A DNA stretch of 64,000 nucleotides, taken from NCBI RefSeq assembly GCF_018446385.1, contig NC_056002.1, forward strand, positions 6,125,474 to 6,189,473. The letters run 5' to 3'. Of this stretch, positions 48,535 through 60,812 are shown piece by piece. The stretch's first letter is position 1, and each line of letters begins with the position of its first letter. Made by a program: the position numbers and the translations under genes. The notes beneath the pieces are model-generated. The model worked only from the letters and a program-made list of their open reading frames with translations. It was not told the DNA's origin and searched no databases. Source of the stretch: Zingiber officinale. Lineage: Eukaryota > Streptophyta > Magnoliopsida > Zingiberales > Zingiberaceae.

Positions 48535-51140
48535 ATTTCTCATTTTTTTAATATGAATCAACCTGAATTAAAATTAGGATAAACAAAGCAAAAATAATTT
48601 TAAAATAATAAGTTTTGCAATTAAGTCTAAGCAAATTGTTGTAATTAATCTTCCCTTAACCCTTATAATTTCTCCCGCTTTTATCACATCAAAAATAAGG
48701 TAAATAAATGAGAGAAAATTGAAAAAATATGGAAAAAAAAATCTTAGGAGTTGTACATCCAATAAGCAAATTTGTATGTCTCAAAGAATTTTTTTTCTCG
48801 AATATATAAATTTCTAGGATTTAAAAACCAGAGTTTCAAAAAAAAGATTGAAAATTATTTTTAACCTTCAAAAAAAACTCAAAATTTTTTTTGTCAATGT
48901 AAAAAATAAAGAATATGATCAAAAGAAACAATTTTATGAGAAAATAATTTTTCTTACTGTGAAAAAATAATTTTCTTTATAGAAATGTTGAAATTAAATG
49001 CTTAAAAATAGATTTCTATGTCAAAATAACTTGTTAATTTTTTTGAGTATTCAAAATTTTTATCTACAGAAAAAATTGAGTTTTTTAAAATTTTTAATAT
49101 TAAAAATGTATTTATTGGTAAAGAATTCATAAAAAAATATATATCAATCAAAATTTATTAAAAATATTTCTGCTAACCGATAATATTTTTGTCTGTCACA
49201 AAAAAACTTTTAAAAATGAATTAAAATAGGATAGAATGCTTGCAAAAAATTATTTTAAAGTAAATATTAAATTTCTAGCAATTAAAAAAAATCTAATATG
49301 TCAGATTTAGGAATCCAAAATAAATTTTTACGTATTAGATTTATTAAGTATTTTAGTGGAATATCATTTTTGACTTTTTTGTAATTTTACTCCACTGATT
49401 TCTAATATACCAATAAGTTCTCTATAATATCTAAAAGTTTTTTATGAGGCATACGAGTTTGCACGCAAAATATTTTTCTAATTTAAATTTTCTATTTATT
49501 AAGCTAATTTTGCATTTTCAACCTTAAATTTATCAAAATTTTCTTTTAAGCATGAATTTTATTTTTCAAATCGTACTTCACTTACCGTATCAGACTCGTA
49601 GGTAAATGCTCCCCTTCATCAATATGTTTCACTGAGGTGTCTTCTATAAGTCCCGGGGGGGAGGGGTGAATAGTCATGCACAAATAAACTCAGTGGCGGA
49701 TCCAGGAATTTAAGTATGGAGGGGCGATCACGATGAACAGGGAGTGATATCCTCCATCTCCATCGATATAGCCCCATCTACTAGGGGGGCCGACCGCCGA
49801 TGCTGCCCCCCCCCCCCCTTCGGATCCGCCCCTGAATAAACTCAAATCTTTTTCGACGTTTCAAACTAAATTAAGACGACACTTGTTTAATTAAAAGCAT
49901 AAACTAAAAATAGAGGCAAGAGAATTTAGTAGATTTGCAATCAAAGGATTGCTAATACTAGACAGATGAAGTTCACTTAAATCTCTTTTGGGCGGAGTAG
50001 CCTTTTTACAAACATTGACAACTGATAAAAGTAGTATAACAAAAAGAAATCGTTTATAAGTGTTATTTTGCAACTATTGAAATCGGGATTGTATCTATAA
50101 CGCTGATCCAGGTACCTAGTGGTGGATAAAATTTTATCCATAATGCAACGGATCGCGACAGCTCGACAAAAGATAAGTTAGCTGATGTTGCATATATATA
50201 TATATATATAATATTGCATATATGATGTTTTAAACTTGCATATTCATTTATTTCAAATGTCTTATTTTTACCCTAACTTAACTTAGGTTGTTCACATAAA
50301 AAAAGGAAAGATTATAAGTACTTTGTAATCAACCAAGTAAGAGTTATGTCCTATTATCTTTTAACTCACCCTCTTTGATCACATTAAAAATATGGGATTA
50401 ACTAAAATAAATTAAAATTAAAGTCTAAGGAATGCACAAAACATTGACTAAGACTGGAAAAAAATAAAATTTATTCTCAAAATTCTAATTATTGTGTTTC
50501 AAAAATAATTTCAATAAAAATAATTTGAAAATTATTGTAGGCGTTGAAAAATTCTGAGAATTTTTATAAGTGTTAAGTAAAAATATCCAAAGTAGTAATA
50601 AAATTTTCACAAAAAATAAAATAATTTAAGCAGTAATAAATTATTTACTACATAAAGATAAATTTTTCTTAAAAATGCATAAAAATAGATTTATTATTCA
50701 AAAAATCTTGAGAAATAGAATTAATGTTTTTATAAAATAAATAAATTTTTAAAAATTAAATGTTCAAGGATTTTTAATATTAAAAATTAGTATTTAGATA
50801 AATAATTCATAGAAAATTAAATATTAGTCAAAATATTTTTAAAATATTTTATTGGATAGAGAATATTATAAGAGTTTATTGAAAAATAAATTTTATAAAA
50901 ATAACTCTGAGAGATATTTTTAAATTGAAAATAATAATATTTGAAAAATAAATCATAAAAATAATACAATGATAAAAAAATTTGGAAATTTTTTTACAGA
51001 TAGGAAATAAGATTCCTCTTTTCAAACAAATTAATAACTAATTAATTTTGAACATAACTTATATAAAGAAATTTATTTTAGCACAATGGGCAATTAAAAG
51101 GCAAATATTAAACCAAATTAAAATTAAAAATATGCACAAA
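48535..51140 (-). mobile_element. AT-rich internal region of element 4 with partial repeats
   Basis: Non-coding AT-rich sequence like that between gag stop and LTR in the + strand elements. Around 50255-50330 is a + strand copy of the family's pre-LTR block (TTACCCTAACTTAACTTAGG then AAAAAGGAAAG). 49640-50150 looks like a partial minus-strand LTR with a CCCGGGGGGGAGGGGTGAA end. These show at least one further insertion or rearrangement that I could not resolve. A (TA)n run is at about 50190-50212. Confidence 0.45.
49691..49834. mobile_element. 144 bp hAT-type MITE with 8 bp TSD
   Basis: Terminal inverted repeats are CAGTGGCGGATCC at the left and, on the other strand, CAGGGGCGGATCCG at the right. 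A perfect 8 bp duplication AATAAACT flanks it (49683-49690, 49835-49842). The interior contains a 14-base C run near 49810. The TIR and TSD length fit hAT-derived MITEs. Confidence 0.85.
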
Positions 51141-52450
51141 TTAAATTAAGCATGATTTTATAACCCAATATAGGTTCCTTCCTACTGGATTGATCAAGTA
51201 TTTTCTAGGGATATATATGTTTTATCACTTTTCTGATTTGACCATTATGAAATCTATAATACTAATTTAATCCTTGAGAATATCTTAAATTTGAGCATGC
51301 ATGCAACATTTTTTAAATTTTTTATTTGATCCTTTAGATTTGCATTTTCAAGTTTCAATTTTTCAAGATCCTCTATTAAGCAAGATTTTTCTAAAAAAAA
51401 AAATATTTCTAAGTTTTCCTTTTTTAATATTTCTTTTTTAGTTTTTAATTTGCACATTGATTTAACCATTGATTTAATACCGAGATACAGTTGATCATGA
51501 GGTAAGAGGCATACCTCACTTACCATGTTGGATTTGAAGCTTGATTCTCCCCCTGCTTCATTGTATTCATCTGATATAGCTCCCCCTTCATCGATGTTGG
51601 TTTCTGAGGTGCTTTGTTCTTCGTGGCTAGCCATCAGTGCTTGTCTGGTGTATGCTTTTATTTTTGACTCGGATGATGAGCTTTCGTCTCAAGTGGCATT
51701 CTTGTGCTTGTTTTGTTTGGGCTTCTTGTCTTTTTCCTTTTTGAGTTCTAGGTAGTCCTCCTTTTTAACACTGGTAGCATCGAACCTTTTTTCTATTTAT
51801 TAGATTTTTTCTATTCTATATTTCTTTAAATTTATTAGATCTAAAAAATTTCCTAAACTTCCTTACCATGTAAGCTTCTTAGTCTCCTTCAAGATTTGAG
51901 TCTAACTCAGGTTTGTCCTTTTTGGTGACTTTTAGTGTCAGATTTTGGCTTGATTATTTTGTTGTACCTTCACATCTGATTTTATGTAATTTTAAAGTTG
52001 AAAAGAGTTCCTTTAAGGTACTTACCTCCAGGTTCTTCAAGATATAGTAGGCGTCGATTATTGAGGTCCATTCTGAAGTACTGAGAAAAATGTTGAGTGT
52101 GTAGAATACCGTGTCCCAGTTGGTTATCGTTTCACCGAGGTCGACCAGTCCGGTGATCAGCTATTTGATCTTCACGTGTAGTTCAGCTATCTTCTCACCT
52201 TATTACAGGCAGATGTTCATTAGCTTGTTCCGAAGAATGTCCCGTCGTGCAAGCTTAGCTTCAGATGTTCCTTCGTGGAGTTCAAGGAACTTCTCCCAAA
52301 GATCTTTTGTCAATGTGTAGCTTTTGATGCGATTTAATTCTTGAGGCGGTAATACACTTAATAAGTGATATTCCGCTCTACTGTTGGCTATGAAATCACT
52401 TTGCTTCTTTATCCAGAAATACTCTTCTTTCTCTATGCATTGTTGATCTT
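51141..52450 (-). pseudogene. Gag of element 4, minus strand
   Basis: The minus strand carries (EE)YFWIKKQSDFIANSRAEYH, LLSVLPPQELNRIK, LWEKFLELHEGTSEAKLARR (about 52140-52440), a decayed CCHC region (about 51690-51780), DEGGAISDEYNEAGGESS, a coiled coil (ENLEIFFFLEKSC..LEKLKLENANLK) and the shared C-terminus YLINPVGRNLYWVIKSCL before TAA at 51141-51143. Multiple stops and shifts are present, and no pol follows. The N-terminal ~60 residues are missing where other LTR-like sequence begins. Confidence 0.75.
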
Positions 52451-52784
52451 GTTTCTACACCGCCTGTTGGAACCAAATTAAAAATTCAATTATCGTGTTT
52501 CTACACTCCTATGCATAACGGAAATTTAAAATTTTATTTGTGATTTAACAATTAAATCAAAGGAGTATTCGTATATGATTTTTAAAACATAATGATATTT
52601 ATCTAAGCATGCATTACAATCTAACCGTATAAGTAAGATCCTAAAAGCATAACAAAGATAAATTATCATACAATTGATTCATATAATGCTAATTTAATCA
52701 TTTTATTTAGACATGCTAAATTATCTAAAATAAACATATTAGATCATTTAAGCATAACCAAAATAAAACTATTAACATGCTCAT

Positions 52785-52835
<51 letters not shown>

Positions 52836-54180
52836 TAGATAGATAGATATATCGCGAAATAACTCTTTGTTGATTGTCATGAGCTCGTATTTCCTTCGTC
52901 TAATCTGGTCCACGATCGGAGTCCTCTTTCCAATACCTAATCGCACTAGAGATCAAGTGTCATTTTTCGTCAAGATGATCAAAACGTCTTCCTTAAAGAT
53001 GAGGAAGGGGCTGCCCAATTACCCCTTCACAAGGGGTTGTCTAATAGTCCTCAACAAGGGACTACACCTTCCAAAATTCGACAAGAAGATGGGCGACAAC
53101 AATGTTTCTCGGAGAGGAGAAGCAATAACAAAGAGATAGGACTTTTTGATAAAAGAGAGGAAGAAGATCTCTGTCTTCCTTCAAAGAAAGGTGGCTGCCA
53201 AAATTCTCAAGGAAGATCAAAAATTTTAATGCTGAAGGCTCCAAGAGGTGCTACTGATGGAGTATATTTTTCATCCCATAAGCTCTATCCGTTGTTCTTC
53301 TTTTTGAGTGCTGCCATTTCTTTTCAAAAGGAGTGGAGAGAGTGGCTTAGGTGGAGTGGATAGAGTGGGAAAATGGATAACGTAGAATCAGTGGAAAAGA
53401 AAAAAAAATAAAAAAATTCTCTTTGTTTTTTTCATTACACGTTGAAATGAAATTTCCATTTTCAATTTCATGGTGCAAATATTAAAATATTACATTTCCT
53501 TTTAGGGTTAGAATTTTCAAAGTCCAATATCTCTTCCATCTTTGTTTATTGGGTTTTTAAAATTTTTCTAGAACCCAATAATATGAGTTCATTGTAATTA
53601 TATCAACGATCTAATATTGTTGATGCGACAAACATACTTACTCACTATTACAATAATATAAATCTAATTTATATACTTTATGTGGAACTCTTCCACTCAT
53701 TGTTTCCATTGATTGGAAATCACTATAACATTTGATCATATCAAACTCTCTTTGTCAAATTTTGATTACATCAAACTTTATTCATCAAATTCAACTACTT
53801 GAATTTTGACTTTCTCAACGGGAAATAGGGAGACCAATACTTGTATGACCCTCAATGATTCAGGGATACAATTAGTCGTGAGTTCACAACTCTTTGTGAT
53901 TCAGGATTATACTTGTCTTTTATTCGGGCATACTCTTAATAGCTTCATCCTACGATTAACTTTTTAATTATAGGACGTCAGAACTAATTCTGATTAACAC
54001 CCAACGAATCATGATAAGAGCATTTAGTAGCACCACCCCATGATTCCCTAGGTATCACTGAATAGTATCTATAAGAACTAATCGATTATGGTTAACGTAC
54101 AGTTCGGTTCCTTCATCTCATAAATCTCGATCGAATGAATAATTATTGGTACATCAAGAATTGTATATGAAAATAAAAGG
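52451..54180. mobile_element. Probable LTR remnant of another retrotransposon
   Basis: Begins about TGTTGGAACCAAATTAAA (52472) right at the truncated gag. It has no long frame, contains the stretch AAGGGGCTGCCCAATTACCC, then AGTCCTCAACAAGGGACTAC, and runs into a segment with TATAGGACGTCAGAACTAAT, a kind seen in plant copia LTRs. No TSD or second LTR was found, so the limits are guesses. Confidence 0.3.
52787..52850. repeat. (AT)n-(GATA)n compound microsatellite
   Basis: An AT run of about 46 bases passes into four GATA units. Confidence 0.95.
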
Positions 54181-55345
54181 AAAAAAAAAGGGAGAGAGGA
54201 TTGTGACATTTTAGATTAGCACCAAGGCGGCTATTTACCTTGGCTTTGGGAGGTAGTTACATGAAAATAGAAGGGAGACGGAGAAATGATAACAGAGAAT
54301 ATATGATTCAATTCGACCTCATCTCTTATTAGAGATAGTTTGGACAAATTCTAATAACAGTGTAGTATTAGGTTTTAATTAACTAATTTAACTGATAGAC
54401 CAACAAATGATAATGTTATTACGCTTATTATAATGGACAATGCTAAATGACTCAATTCTAGCCAGCTAGAATGAATTTTTTTATAATTTTTAGGATCATT
54501 ATATCTAACTTTTAAGATAATATCATATTTTATGAGTCAATTATATCCTTTCTCATCTATTTTCATATTTAATTTTTTAAATAATACCTAATTAATTTTT
54601 ATTAATAATACTTAATTAATTTTTTAACTAACCTAATTAATTTTTAACTAACTAAATTTATTTTTTCTAGATGATTAGATTTTAATCATCCAGATTTACC
54701 GTATTCTAATTATGTTTGTTTTTACCCTGCCTTCGGTTTTTTTTCATTTTACTCCAAAAATTTAACCAACAAGAATTTATTTCTGCTGGCCGTTAATTTG
54801 AATGTATAAACTGTAAGTGAAGCTCACCCCCAGCGCCACACCGGGGGATTAAAGACTACCTCCACGCTCAAAATTTGGTTGCCTCGAATCTGGTGCTGTT
54901 ACGACTTTAAAAGTCCAGCCAACTTGGACAACAATCTAAACTCAAGAAGGGCAGGCAGTCAAAATCTTTGAACAACATGACATATTTTTTATTCATTAAT
55001 ATGGAAATATAAGAAAAAATAAAGGATAGTGAGTATAATAACTTAGTGGATATAAGAAGATAGTGCATGATGCTATATATGAGAGGATCATGAATGCAAT
55101 TTCAAGTAATAATACTTACTATAAAAGTAAAAATATCGACATAAAATCATCTACTAAACAAATCATAACCAACAACGAAATCTTTCACTCACTAGCTCCG
55201 CAAGTATAACTAATAAATCGGGAGTACATACAGTACATTCAAAAACCACTTACATAAACTTAGAATATTTCAAACAAATAACAACTCTTGATTGTGTGCA
55301 ACAACATACTACCGCGAATGAGTCTTGTGGACAGTCAAGATATCC

Positions 55346-55611
55346 ATTATCTACGGGCGACAATACACGCTACCATCATGTAATCCAGTGGGCAGATAGG
55401 ACGAGGTAGGTATTTAGTTCCTCAACTACATACTACGGGTGACAATGCACGCTACCAACAACTGGTCCAGTGAGCAATCAGAGCACATAAATGTCACTGT
55501 CTACGGACGACAATACATGGTACCACTACCTAGTCTAATAGGCAGATAGGACATGTAGTTATTTAGCTACGGACTGCGAGCGACAATACATGCTACCATT
55601 ATCTGGTCTAG
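55346..55611. repeat. Four imperfect tandem copies of a ~70-80 bp unit
   Basis: CTACGGGCGACAATACACGC or close variants recur at 55351, 55433, 55501 and 55574, each followed by GCTACC-like sequence and a CCAGTGGGCAGAT-like block. The spacing is 82, 68 and 73 bp. Confidence 0.75.
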
Positions 55612-55783
55612 GAAAACAGATCCTCTGGTTCACAATTTACGAGCAAGAGGATGATCCACTGATGGATTGGTCCATTTTGATGGACCCTGTCTATTAAACA
55701 GGTGGGATCCATCATAATCTACCAATCAAATATAGTGGATCATCCTCTGATTCGTAATTTGCAGACCATAGGATCCCATCTAA
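55612..55783. mobile_element. 172 bp hairpin MITE with 8 bp TSD
   Basis: Two arms of ~75 bp are inverted copies (GATCCTCTGGTTCACAATTT.., GAGGATGATCCACT..GATTGGT, TTTTGATGGA) around a short loop CTGTCTATTAAACAGG that is itself palindromic. TGGTCTAG flanks it at 55604-55611 and 55784-55791. It inserted into the tandem array just described. It could be hAT- or Mutator-derived. Confidence 0.7.
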
Positions 55784-57531
55784 TGGTCTAGTTGGCATTC
55801 CAGAGGTAAATGTATATACACAATGATAACCAAACCAATAGAAATAATCACATCTAAAGGTAAAGCTTTACAAACTACACTATAATATCACAAATATAAT
55901 GACAAAAGTATAAATAGTAATAAATGCATGGATAACAACAAGACTGCATGAATATTAAATAAACTAAATGTAAGAACAAGTAATAAAGTATCAACTCAAG
56001 AAGTTAATAAAATAGAGTTAAGGTAAATAGTAATTGCTGCCTAATTAATAAATGATAATAAATAATTATGTACTAAGATAAAAAAAACTAAAGAGATTAA
56101 AATAGAAAGTATCCACCTCTATTATAAATTATTCTAACCATCTTCAAGTCTAAGATTCATCTCAAACTCAAATCCTACGAGTATAAGATACAATGCAACA
56201 CTATGAACTAGAATAATCCTAATTAGAAAGTCAAATAGACTTATGAGCCTATAGATTAATTTATATATTATCCTTTAAATATCTATTAGTTAATCACCAA
56301 TTCAATTAAAAATTCCATTAAATATCAACTATCAAGTTAAGTAAATCTCAATTATTACTCATAATTTACATTAATCACCCAATTATCACAAATTAATCAA
56401 TTAACTAACTAGATCTCACTTTAATTAAATTAACTTCTAATTAAATTCAATTACTGTTATACTAATACATCAATTAAATCAAATACTCCTAATTAGTTCA
56501 TCAATTTAATCCAACTATAAATCAATTAATCAATATTAATTAATCAGAATCTTATTAGTAAATGAATCAACCAGTATTATAATTATCGAATAACAATTCA
56601 ACTAACTATATTATGTTGGATACCCAAGTTATTTTGATATGATTAATTAAGTTAGGTTAGGTCTTGTTTTGATTTAATCACTGTGTCTAAGTGTGTAGGA
56701 GCTTAGGAGCACAGAAAGTCGAGCAGAAGACGTGGTTAGCGAGAAAGATGACACGAGAAAGAGCCGATGGGCTCGGTGCGTCTGAGGGACGAGGTACCGC
56801 GGAAGAATACACCCGTGGACGAGAAGAACGTATGCAACATTCGAGGGATGAGAAGCCGGAGCGGAAGCCTACTCGAGGAGAAGGCCGGAAATTAGGTTCG
56901 GGTGAGCCCTATTTCGGTTGGCCGCAATCACCCAAGCGAACGGAGCAACGGAAGATCCAAAGGAAAACTAGAACTATTTATACGCTGCAGGTAGAGGGCG
57001 CCCTCCATGATGTAGAGGGCGCCCTCCATAGCATTGAGGGCACTGTCGACCTGGCCAAAGTGGTCGTTCATAGCGGATAAAGTTTTATCTGTGCCGCCTC
57101 ACTGGAGGCACCCTTCATACCCTTGGGAGATGCCCTCAAGCTGTAGATAGAATTTCTAGGAGCTATAAAAAGGCTCTTAGAGTTAGGAAATAATCAATCA
57201 ACTCTTGTATCAACTTCCTAGCAATAGTCTGAGCGTTTAAAGATTGTAAGAAGCTTCTCCACCTACATGAAGGAGTTTTTCTAGTGCTATCATTGTCTTG
57301 GATTAACAATCACTCCGGTTGTAACCAAGTAAAATTCTGAGCCTCTTCTTTCAGTTCTTTTATTGTTTATTTTTATGTTGTTGCTAATAATCTGATTCCA
57401 AAGTTCGAGAAAGGTCTTGATTTATTTTTCAAGCTATTTAACCCCCCTTTTAGCTGATCTACCCGGACCTACAAGTGGTATCAAAGCCAAGGTCGCTTCA
57501 GGAGGACTAATCGCCGAACGAAACACATGAG

Positions 57532-59887
57532 ATGACCAGATCAACCATTCACCCACCAAAGTTTGAAGGGGACTTCGCCAACTGGAAAAAGAAGATGGAA
57601 GTATTTTTCAAGACTGATTTTAATTTATGTTTGATAATGGAGGTTGGTTTTTCAGCACCCGAAGGTAAAGATAAATTCCACTGGACAAAAAAGGAACAAG
57701 CCGACTTCGTGGCAAACAGAAAAGTAGAATTTCATCTGCTGAGCATCCTACCGCGACAAGAGATCAACCGGATCGGAGTTTACGAGTCTGCCAAGCAGCT
57801 CTGGGAAAAATTCCTGGAACTTCACGAAGGAACCTCGGAGGCAAAACTTGCAAAACAGGACTTACTTCGCAACTAGATTAGCAACCTCCGATTAGAAGAA
57901 GACGAGATTGTAGTGTTGGACCCCGTGGGTGTTTTGATGTGATCAACCAAATTAGATTAGATTCTGCTTGTTATTTGATCCATGTGTCTAAGTGTGCAGG
58001 AACTTAGGAGCGCAGGAAGTCGAGCAAAAGACGCAACTAGCGAGAAGGATGACATGGGTAGGGAGTCGACGAGCTCGGTGCGTCCGAATGACGAAAGAGT
58101 TATGGAAGAGTATACCGGCTGACGAGAAGAACGTGCATGGCGTTCAAAGAACGAGAAGCCGGGTCGGAAGTCTGCTCGAGGAGAAGGCTGGAAATTATGT
58201 TCGGGTGAGCCCTATTTCGGTTGGCTGAAATCACCCAAGCGATCGGAGCTTCGAAAGAAGAGGAAAAAGAGAAGTTGAAAGCTATTTATATCATGCAGGT
58301 TGAAGGCACCCTCAACATTGAAGGCGCCTCCATCACCTTGAAGGTGCCTCAAACCAGTCCGAGGCTCCTTCAAGGGCATTGGAGGAGCCTCAGACCCAGT
58401 TTTCGTGACCGTTTGCAATCGGATCGAGCTTTATCCGGTCAAACTGCTTGGAGGCACCCTCAACCCTCTTGGAGGCGCCTTCAACACTCAGGATAAGATT
58501 TCCAGGAGCTATATAAAGGCCCCTGGAGCTAGGAAATTAATCAATCAACTCAATATTCAATTTCTAGCAATAGTTTAGAGCTTTCAGTGTGTAAAAGACT
58601 TCTCTGCCTTCAGAGAAAGAGATCTTTCTGAGCTTTTTCATCGCCTTGGATTAACAACCCCTGGATTATAACCAAGTTAAATTCTCTGTCTCCTCTTTAT
58701 TTCTGTTAGTTTATTTCTTTATTATTATTGTATTTTTTTGAGTTGAAAGAAATGAGGAGGGTATTCTTATTGTGCAGGCAATTTACTCCCCTCTTGCCGA
58801 CCCCGCTGCACCAACATGTAGCGCATCTTCACTCGAGGATCAAGAAGCTAATCACCGGTCTTTCGAATCTTAGAGAAAAGGTAAGCAACCGAGATGAGCT
58901 AAGGTACACACTTAATGTTTTCCCTAGAAATAAAAAATGACCATCATTAATGGATACATATTATATCTCTAAGGACCTTGAATCTGTTACTTTAGATGAA
59001 TTATTCTCTACTTTTGAAGTTCATGAAACAAGATGTGCAGATTCAAAGAAGGAGCCAAAGCACAATATTCCTCTTAAAGCAAAAAATGGACGAACAAGTG
59101 TCAGAATCCTCCTTCGATGATGACGAAACAACGCTGACAGTACGTAAGTTTAAAAAATTATTTAAATATAAGCAATTTAATCAAGTGCAGGGTAGAAGAA
59201 GAAGAAAAATAAAATGCTACCACTGCGATGAAGAAGGGCGTGTAAAGGACAACTGCCCTAAATTGAAGAAGAAGGACAAAAGCAAAGACAAGAAGCCTGT
59301 CCAAACAAACAAACACAAGACCCTAAAGGCGACGTGGGAGGATGCATCGTCCGAGTCAAAAGTTGAAGCTTTCTCTGAACTTGCGTTGATGGCAAGTTAC
59401 CAAGAAGTCAAACACGAAGCAAGCTCGTCCGAAAATGAGCATCGAGAGCATTGATGAAGGGGGAGCATCAACAAAAGAAAGCAGCAGTTCAGGAGGAGCA
59501 ACGGACAATGAGATCGATAAGGTAAGTAAGGTATGATCTCTCCCACCTGACAAATTGTTTAAATTTATAAAATTATTAACTAAAAAATATTACAAGTTAG
59601 AAAAAGAAAACATAGATTTAAAAATACAATTGTTCAAAGTATGCCCACTAGATTTATATGATAATATAAAAATAGAAAATAACAAATTGAAAATAGAGAT
59701 AGAAAATTTAAAAAATCGTGCATGTTCATACAATGAAAATATTAGGAAATATAGAAATCTGAACTGATATCTTAGATTTCATAAAGGTCAAATTAGGAAA
59801 ATTCCTAAAAGTTATGTACCCTGCAAATTTCTAATTAATCCAGTAGGAAGGAACCTATATTGGGCTCCTAAAGAATATTTGAATTAA
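57532..59887 (+). pseudogene. Gag of element 3, split by a solo LTR
   Basis: MTRSTIHPPKFEGDFANWKK starts an intact N-terminal gag frame to a TAG at 57874 (FHLLSILPRQEINRI, LWEKFLELHEGTSEAKLAK). The frame continues as RLEEDEIVV up to the solo LTR at 57914-58816. After that AHLHSRIKKLITGLSNL and RDELRYTLNVFPRN resume. The CCHC region reads CYHCDEEGRVKDNC, with the conserved His replaced by Arg (about 59216-59257), so the knuckle is broken. The coiled coil (LDLYDNIKIENNKLKIEIE) and the shared C-terminus KFLINPVGRNLYWAPKEYLN precede TAA. No pol follows. Confidence 0.85.
57914..58816 (+). mobile_element. Solo LTR in the gag of element 3
   Basis: TGTTGGACCC..CACCAACA, 903 bp, with a perfect TGTAG duplication (57909-57913, 58817-58821). 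Removing it rejoins the gag frame as EDEIVV|AHLHSR. It carries a GAGGCGCCTC-type cluster (about 58305-58495) and a TATATAAAGG box inside the hairpin TCCAGGAGC..GGCCCCTGGA (58501-58527). Confidence 0.93.
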
Positions 59888-60812
59888 AATCTCTATTAGG
59901 CTTTCAGATAGTAGATTAAATGTTTAAATTCATTAAGTGGGTTTGTCTAGAAATAGTTGATGATCTAATAACCAAAAAGACCTAGTACCTTGTCACAGTT
60001 TGGAAGCCAATTTCTGAATTGAATATTAATTGACAAACTGATAAACATAAAATAGTTAATTAAATTAAAAGATTTCAATTTTTGTCAATGATTCAACATT
60101 TATTAAAATATATTTTACTTAACTTGCTAACTTCACTTAGAAATATTTTCAAATTTTACTTAGAATTTTTTTAAAGTTTTTCTTGTTAAAACTATTTTTT
60201 TTACCCTTAGATTTTATTAAGTACCCCAATTTTTGTATGATCAAAGGGGGAGAAGGTAAGATTATGTCTAGGGGGAAATAGTTCAAAATTTTAAATTTTG
60301 AAAATCTTTGCACCTTATTGCATAATTGTAACTTTATTTACTTAGTATTGCAATTTTATTTCTTTACTTTATGATTGTTTTACCCTAACTTAACTTGGGT
60401 TGCTCACATCAAAAAAGGAGAAGATTGTTGGATCCCCAAGGTTGTTTTTGGTGTGATCAACTAAGTTAGGTTAGGTCCTATTTTGGTTTAATCCCTATGT
60501 CCAAGTGTGCAGGAGTTTAGGAGCACAGGAAGTCGAGTAGAAGACGCGGCTAGCGTGAAGGACGGTACAAGAGAGAGCCGACGAGCTCGGTGCGTCTGAA
60601 GGACGAGGTGCTGCGAAGAGTACATCAGTGGACGAGAAGAATGTACATGATGTTCGAGGGACGAGAAGTCGGAGTGGAAGCCTACTCGAGGAGAAGGCCG
60701 AAAATTGGGTTCGAGTAAGCCCTATTTCAGTTGACCACAATCACTCAAGCGAACGGACCAGCGGAAGATCCAAATGAAAGCTGGATCTATTTATATGCTG
60801 CAGGTAGAGGGC

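Larger units (their letters stand above)
54181..56613. other. AT-rich remnant region, possible gypsy-type LTR (minus)
   Basis: No coding sequence. 54800-55800 holds CCCCAGCGCCACACCGGGGG and an imperfect tandem array. It resembles, on the opposite strand, the LTR-like remnant in exportin-T intron 8 (a shared GGTAGCG..TCGC-type block). 55800-56613 is very AT-rich with repeated TCAATTAA words. Confidence 0.3.
56614..60812 (+). mobile_element. Gag-only LTR retrotransposon 3, 3' LTR truncated
   Basis: The 5' LTR 56614-57473 (TGTTGGATAC..CCTACA) is followed at once by primer-binding site AGTGGTATCAAAGCC. Gag runs 57532-59887 and is split by a solo LTR. The purine tract AAAAAAGGAGAAGAT ends at 60425. 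The 3' LTR starts TGTTGGATCC at 60426 and breaks off after CTGCAGGTAGAGGGC at about 60812, the point where the 5' LTR starts its GAGGGCGCCCTC palindromes. The internal region has no pol. No TSD can be scored because the right end is lost. Confidence 0.85.
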
